DNA from: Mustela lutreola
Taxonomy: Eukaryota > Chordata > Mammalia > Carnivora > Mustelidae
NCBI RefSeq assembly: GCF_030435805.1
Contig: NC_081305.1
Location: 53,354,001-53,418,000, forward strand
Direction: 5' to 3'
Length of the DNA: 64,000 bases
The stretch's first letter is position 1; every line of letters begins with the position of its first letter. Both the position numbers and the translations under genes were made by a program. The notes beneath the pieces were generated by a model. That model was given only the letters and a program-made list of their open reading frames with translations. It did not search any database and had not been told where the DNA came from. This document shows, in pieces, positions 59,910 to 64,000 of the stretch.

Positions 59910-60084
59910 GGGGCACCTGCACTCAGTGGGATAAAGCCTCTGCCTTCAGCTCAGGTCATGATCCCAGAGTCGGGATCAAGCCCCACGTTGGGCTCTCTGC
60001 TCAGTGGGGAGCCTGCTTCCCTTCCCCTCTCTCTGCCTACTTGTGATCTCTCTCTGTCAAATAAATAAAATCTTTTGAAAAAAT
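59910..60084 (+). repeat. CanSINE
   Basis: Plus orientation, head lacks GGGTGG. TAATTTCACTCT on both sides. Confidence 0.9.
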
Positions 60085-60324
60085 AATAATTTCACTCTGT
60101 ATCTACAAAAGGCTCACTTTAGATACACAAATAGATGGAAAGTGAAAGGATAGAAAAGATACTCCATGCAAATAGTGATGAAAGCTAGCAATACAAATAG
60201 ATCAAATAGACAAAGTTGTTTAATTGTTACCAGAGAAGTTGAAGAACATTACATTTTGAAGAAGGGTAAATCCATAAAGAAGATAAAATAACCGCGAACG
60301 ATATGTACATAACAACAAAGCCTT

Positions 60325-60541
60325 TGCTTTTTTTTTTTTTTTTTTAAAGATTTTATTTATTTATCAGAGAGAGAGAGGGGGAGAGAGCGAGCACAGGCAG
60401 ACAGAATGACAGGCAGAGGCAGAGGGAGAAGCAGGCTCCCCGCCGAGCAAGGAGCCTGATGTGGGACTCGATCCCAGCACGCTGGGATCATGACCTGAGC
60501 CGAAGGCAGCTGCTTAACCAACTGAGCCACCCAGGCGTCCC
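60325..60541 (-). repeat. CanSINE
   Basis: Minus orientation. Perfect duplication GCCTTTGCTTTTTT at both ends. Confidence 0.94.
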
Positions 60542-61205
60542 GCCTTTGCTTTTTTGAAGCAAAAATTGAGCAAAATAGTTGGAGACCTCAATACTCCCCT
60601 TGTAATAATGGCTAGAACAATCAAACATAGTATCAGTAAGGAAATAAAGGATTGACCAACTAGACTTAGAAGACGTCTACAGAACACTCCAACAAAAACA
60701 GTGCACTAAAAAATTAGGAATAGAAGGGAACTTGCTCATTCTGAAAAAAAGGTATTACTAAATTCTAAAATTCCACAGCTAACATTATACTCATTGGTGA
60801 AAGGCTAAAAACTTATACCCTAATACCAAGAACAAATAAGGGTGCCCCATTTTGTCACCACACTTTAACATTGTACTGAAGTTCTACCCAGAGAAAAGAG
60901 AGGGGAAAAATGTGTCAGAATTGGAAAAGAATTCAACCTACTCTATTCACAGAATACATAATCTTACATTTAGAAATAAAGAATCCTCAAAGGAAGAGAT
61001 AATAAATTCATTGAAGTTACAGAACACAATATCAACACTCACAATTCAGTTGTATTTGTGTATACTTGCAATCAGCAAATTGAAAGTAAGTAAACAGTAC
61101 TATTTACAAGAGCATCAAAACAAATGGGAATAAGTTTAACCAAGGAAATGGAAGATTTAAGCACAACAAAAACTACAAAGATGTAGTTAAAAATTAAAAC
61201 CTAGG

Positions 61206-61408
61206 GGCGCCTGGGTGGCTCCAGTGGTTAAAGCCTCTGCCTTCGGCTCAGGTCATGATCCCAGGGTCCTGGGATGGAGCCTCACATCGGGCTCTCTGCT
61301 GGGCAGGGAGCCTGCCTCCTCCTCCTCTCTCTCTCTCTCTCTGCCTGCCTCTCTGCCTACTTGTGATCTGTCTGTCAAATAAATAAAAATCTTAAAAAAA
61401 AAAATATT
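61206..61408 (+). repeat. CanSINE
   Basis: Plus orientation. TAAAACCTA flanks both ends; inserted in the old L1. Confidence 0.92.
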
Positions 61409-61682
61409 TAAAACCTAAATAAATGTCAAGCTAGCCTGTGTTTGTGGATTGGAAGACATTAAAATGGCAGTGCTCCCCAAAGTTAGATAAAGAGTAATGC
61501 AATACCCAGCAAAATCTCAACAGCCTTTTTTAAAAGCACAAATCTGAAACCTGATTCTAAAACTCAGTTGATTTGGTAAGGACCCCAAATAACCAAAATT
61601 AACATGAGAAAGAAAAAAAGTTGGAAGACCTAGAATTCCCAACATCAAACCATACTACAAATCTTTTTTTTTTTAACAAGTC

Positions 61683-61895
61683 TTCTTTTTTTTTTTTTTT
61701 TTTAAGTTTTTATTTATTTATTTGATAGAGAGTGAGATCACAAGTAGGCAGAGAGGTGGGAGGCCGGGGTTGGGGGGGGAGGAGCAGACTCCCTGCTAAG
61801 CAGAGAGCACGATGTGGGGCTCGATCCCAGGACCCTGAGATCATGACCTGAGCTAAAGGCAGAGGCTTAACCTACTGAGCCACCCAGGCGCCCCC
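61683..61895 (-). repeat. CanSINE
   Basis: Minus orientation with a G run in the middle. Perfect duplication CATACTACAAATCTT on both sides. Confidence 0.93.
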
Positions 61896-63363
61896 ATACT
61901 ACAAATCTTGAGTAATCAAAAGTGTAACTCCAGCAGAGGCTAGAAATACGGATCAAAGTGACAGAACTGAGCATCCGCAAATAAACCCATACATCTGTAG
62001 TCAATTCCTTTTTTACAGGGGTGCCAAAAACACTCAGTGGAAAAAGAATATTAAGTGGTGCTGGCACAGCTGGATATCCATGTGAGAAAGAATAAAGTGA
62101 AACTACCTTATACCATATAAATAATTTAGAATTAATCAAAGACTCTGTAAGAGCTAAAACTTTAAAACTTCTGGATGAAAACAGAGGTAAAGCTTCATGA
62201 CCTTGGGGTTGGCAGTGGATCTAATACATGATACCAAAAACAAAAGAGAGAAAGATAAATTGGTCATCATCAAAATTAATGTTTGTGCATTAAAGGACAT
62301 TATCACATATGTGAAACATAACCTACCAGATAAGAGGAAATAATTTGCAAATCATGTATCTCGTAAGGGTCTAGAACCTAGGATATACGAAGAACTTCTA
62401 CAACTCAACAACCCAAATAAAAAGAATCCAATTTAAGAAATGGTCAGAGGACTTTAACAGACACTTCTCCATAGCAGATAAACAGCTGAAACAGGCCACT
62501 GAAGAGAGGTTCAGTGAAATCAGTCATTAGTGAAATCCAGTCAAAACCGCAATGAGATACCATTTCACACCCACTAGGATGAGTACAGTAACACAAAATG
62601 TTGGTAAAGATGTGGAGAAATTAGAATCATGACACATTCTGTTAAAATGTATAAGTTGCTGTTGGAAACAGCATGGCAGATCCTTGAAAAATTAAACCAT
62701 GCGACCCAGGAATTCTGTTCCTAGGTATATAACCAAAAGAACCGAAAACAGGTATCCAGACACCTACTTGTACTTGAAAGTTCACAGCAACATTATTAAC
62801 ATTAGCCAAAGGTGATGATCAAAGGCCCATCAGTAGACAGTGAATACAGTCTAGTCCAATGATGGAATAGTATTCAGCTATAAAAAAGCGATGTACTGGT
62901 ATGTACAACATCATGCACGAACCTGAACATTATTCCAAGTGAAAGGAGCCAGATGCAGAAAAGTCACACTTTATACCATTCCATTTACAAATACGAAAAT
63001 CCCAAACTAGGTAAATCCATAGAGACAACGCATTAATGGTTGCCAGCAACTGGAGAAGAAAGGGCCAATAGGAAGCACCTGCTTAATGGGTAAAGGGTTT
63101 CCATTGGGAACAATAAAAATATTTTTTATCTCGACTGAGGTGATGTTTGTTCAACACTATGAATATACTAAATGCCACCAAATGGTACTTTAAAATGGCT
63201 AATTTTATGTTGTTTCATTTAAGAAAATCAGAGAACTATAACTTGCTTAGAATCCTCTTACACAGATCGGTCGGAATACTCAGCCCAGTCATGTCACCTT
63301 TACACATCTCTGCTGCTTTTACTTTGTGTCAGAATCAGAACACTCTGCCTGTCCGCTTGGTGA

Positions 63364-63591
<228 letters not shown>

Positions 63592-64000
63592 TGAGTTTCA
63601 ATCCCTGTTCTTAAGGGAGTGACGGAAGCGCTTTTGATAGAGAATGGAAAGGCTTCGTAATGTCAAGTGGACTCTACTGTCCCTTCTCTTCAGAAGTTTC
63701 GCGTTGGTGCTTCATTTGGCAATTGCAGAACATCAGTTGTCAGAAAACCGTATGGTGAATTTTTTAAAAATACCTGATTCTGTGGTCTTACCCTCGTGCT
63801 TTTGACTCAGTAGTTCTTGGAAGAGAGCTAGATACCTGCACACGTAAAATAACCCCGAAGCATTCAGGAGGAGGCAGTCCGTTGACTAGTTTTTTAAATA
63901 CTTTCTACACCCACGTCTAATGAATACCCTCTGTTCTCCACTGAATGAAGAGCCAGGAATATGTTCTGGAAGAGCAAAGCATCTCAGGTTCTTTTTCTTT

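Larger units (their letters stand above)
59090..63240 (+). mobile_element. Old LINE-1, split by several SINEs
   Basis: Plus-strand L1 pieces occur between the SINEs: CTGGAGCTAAAAAGTACAAT near 59180, CATTGTACTGAAGTTCTACC near 60865, TGGTCATCATCAAAATTAAT near 62265, AACAGACACTTCTCCATAGC near 62457 and ACAGCAACATTATTAACATT near 62785. The end is about 63240, 140 bases before the KRAB-A exon. Highly decayed. Confidence 0.75.

Overview
The window is nuclear DNA of a carnivoran mammal. The main evidence is about 44 copies of tRNA-derived CanSINEs, a family confined to Carnivora, each with a GCCTGGGTGGCTCAG-type head, a CT-rich middle and an AATAAAATCTT tail. There are also young and old LINE-1 fragments, three MIR remnants, and spliced genes in a low-density, A+T-rich background. 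The SINE subtype (AAGCCTCTGCCTTCGGCTCAGG core) suggests a musteloid such as mink, ferret or otter. That last step is inference.

Layout. 0-10 kb: two vomeronasal type-1 receptor (V1R) pseudogenes, one on each strand, among SINEs. 10-24 kb: a minus-strand pair of genes. One is an unidentified four-exon reading frame (18.66-17.48 kb) and the other, just downstream, is a FAM90A-like CCHC zinc-knuckle gene (17.18 to about 14.8 kb). L1 3' ends follow at 21.9-23.7 kb, one of them with an inverted 5' part. 24-30 kb: no gene recognised; one arm of an inverted duplication lies near 27 kb. 30-33 kb: an old L1 followed by an intact V1R gene (31.80-32.75 kb, plus). 38-40.5 kb: a complete four-exon FRG2-like gene (plus) with a TATA box and poly(A) signal. 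43-46 kb: stacked SINEs and the other arm of the inverted duplication. 48-54 kb: an intact V1R gene (minus) and a V1R pseudogene (plus). 54-64 kb: a CpG-rich promoter, a start-codon exon and a canonical 127-base KRAB-A exon of a KRAB zinc-finger gene whose zinc fingers lie beyond the window.

V1Rs, KRAB-ZNF genes and FAM90A relatives together resemble the rapidly evolving region corresponding to human 19q13.4; this is inferred from gene content only. The V1Rs are pheromone-type chemoreceptors and the KRAB-ZNF gene should encode a repressor. FAM90A, FRG2 and the unidentified gene have no established molecular function. They are not an operon-like system; what they share is membership of duplication-prone families. 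The most notable items are the intact FRG2-like gene, the FAM90A-like gene with its unidentified upstream neighbour, and a V1R flanking segment found three times.
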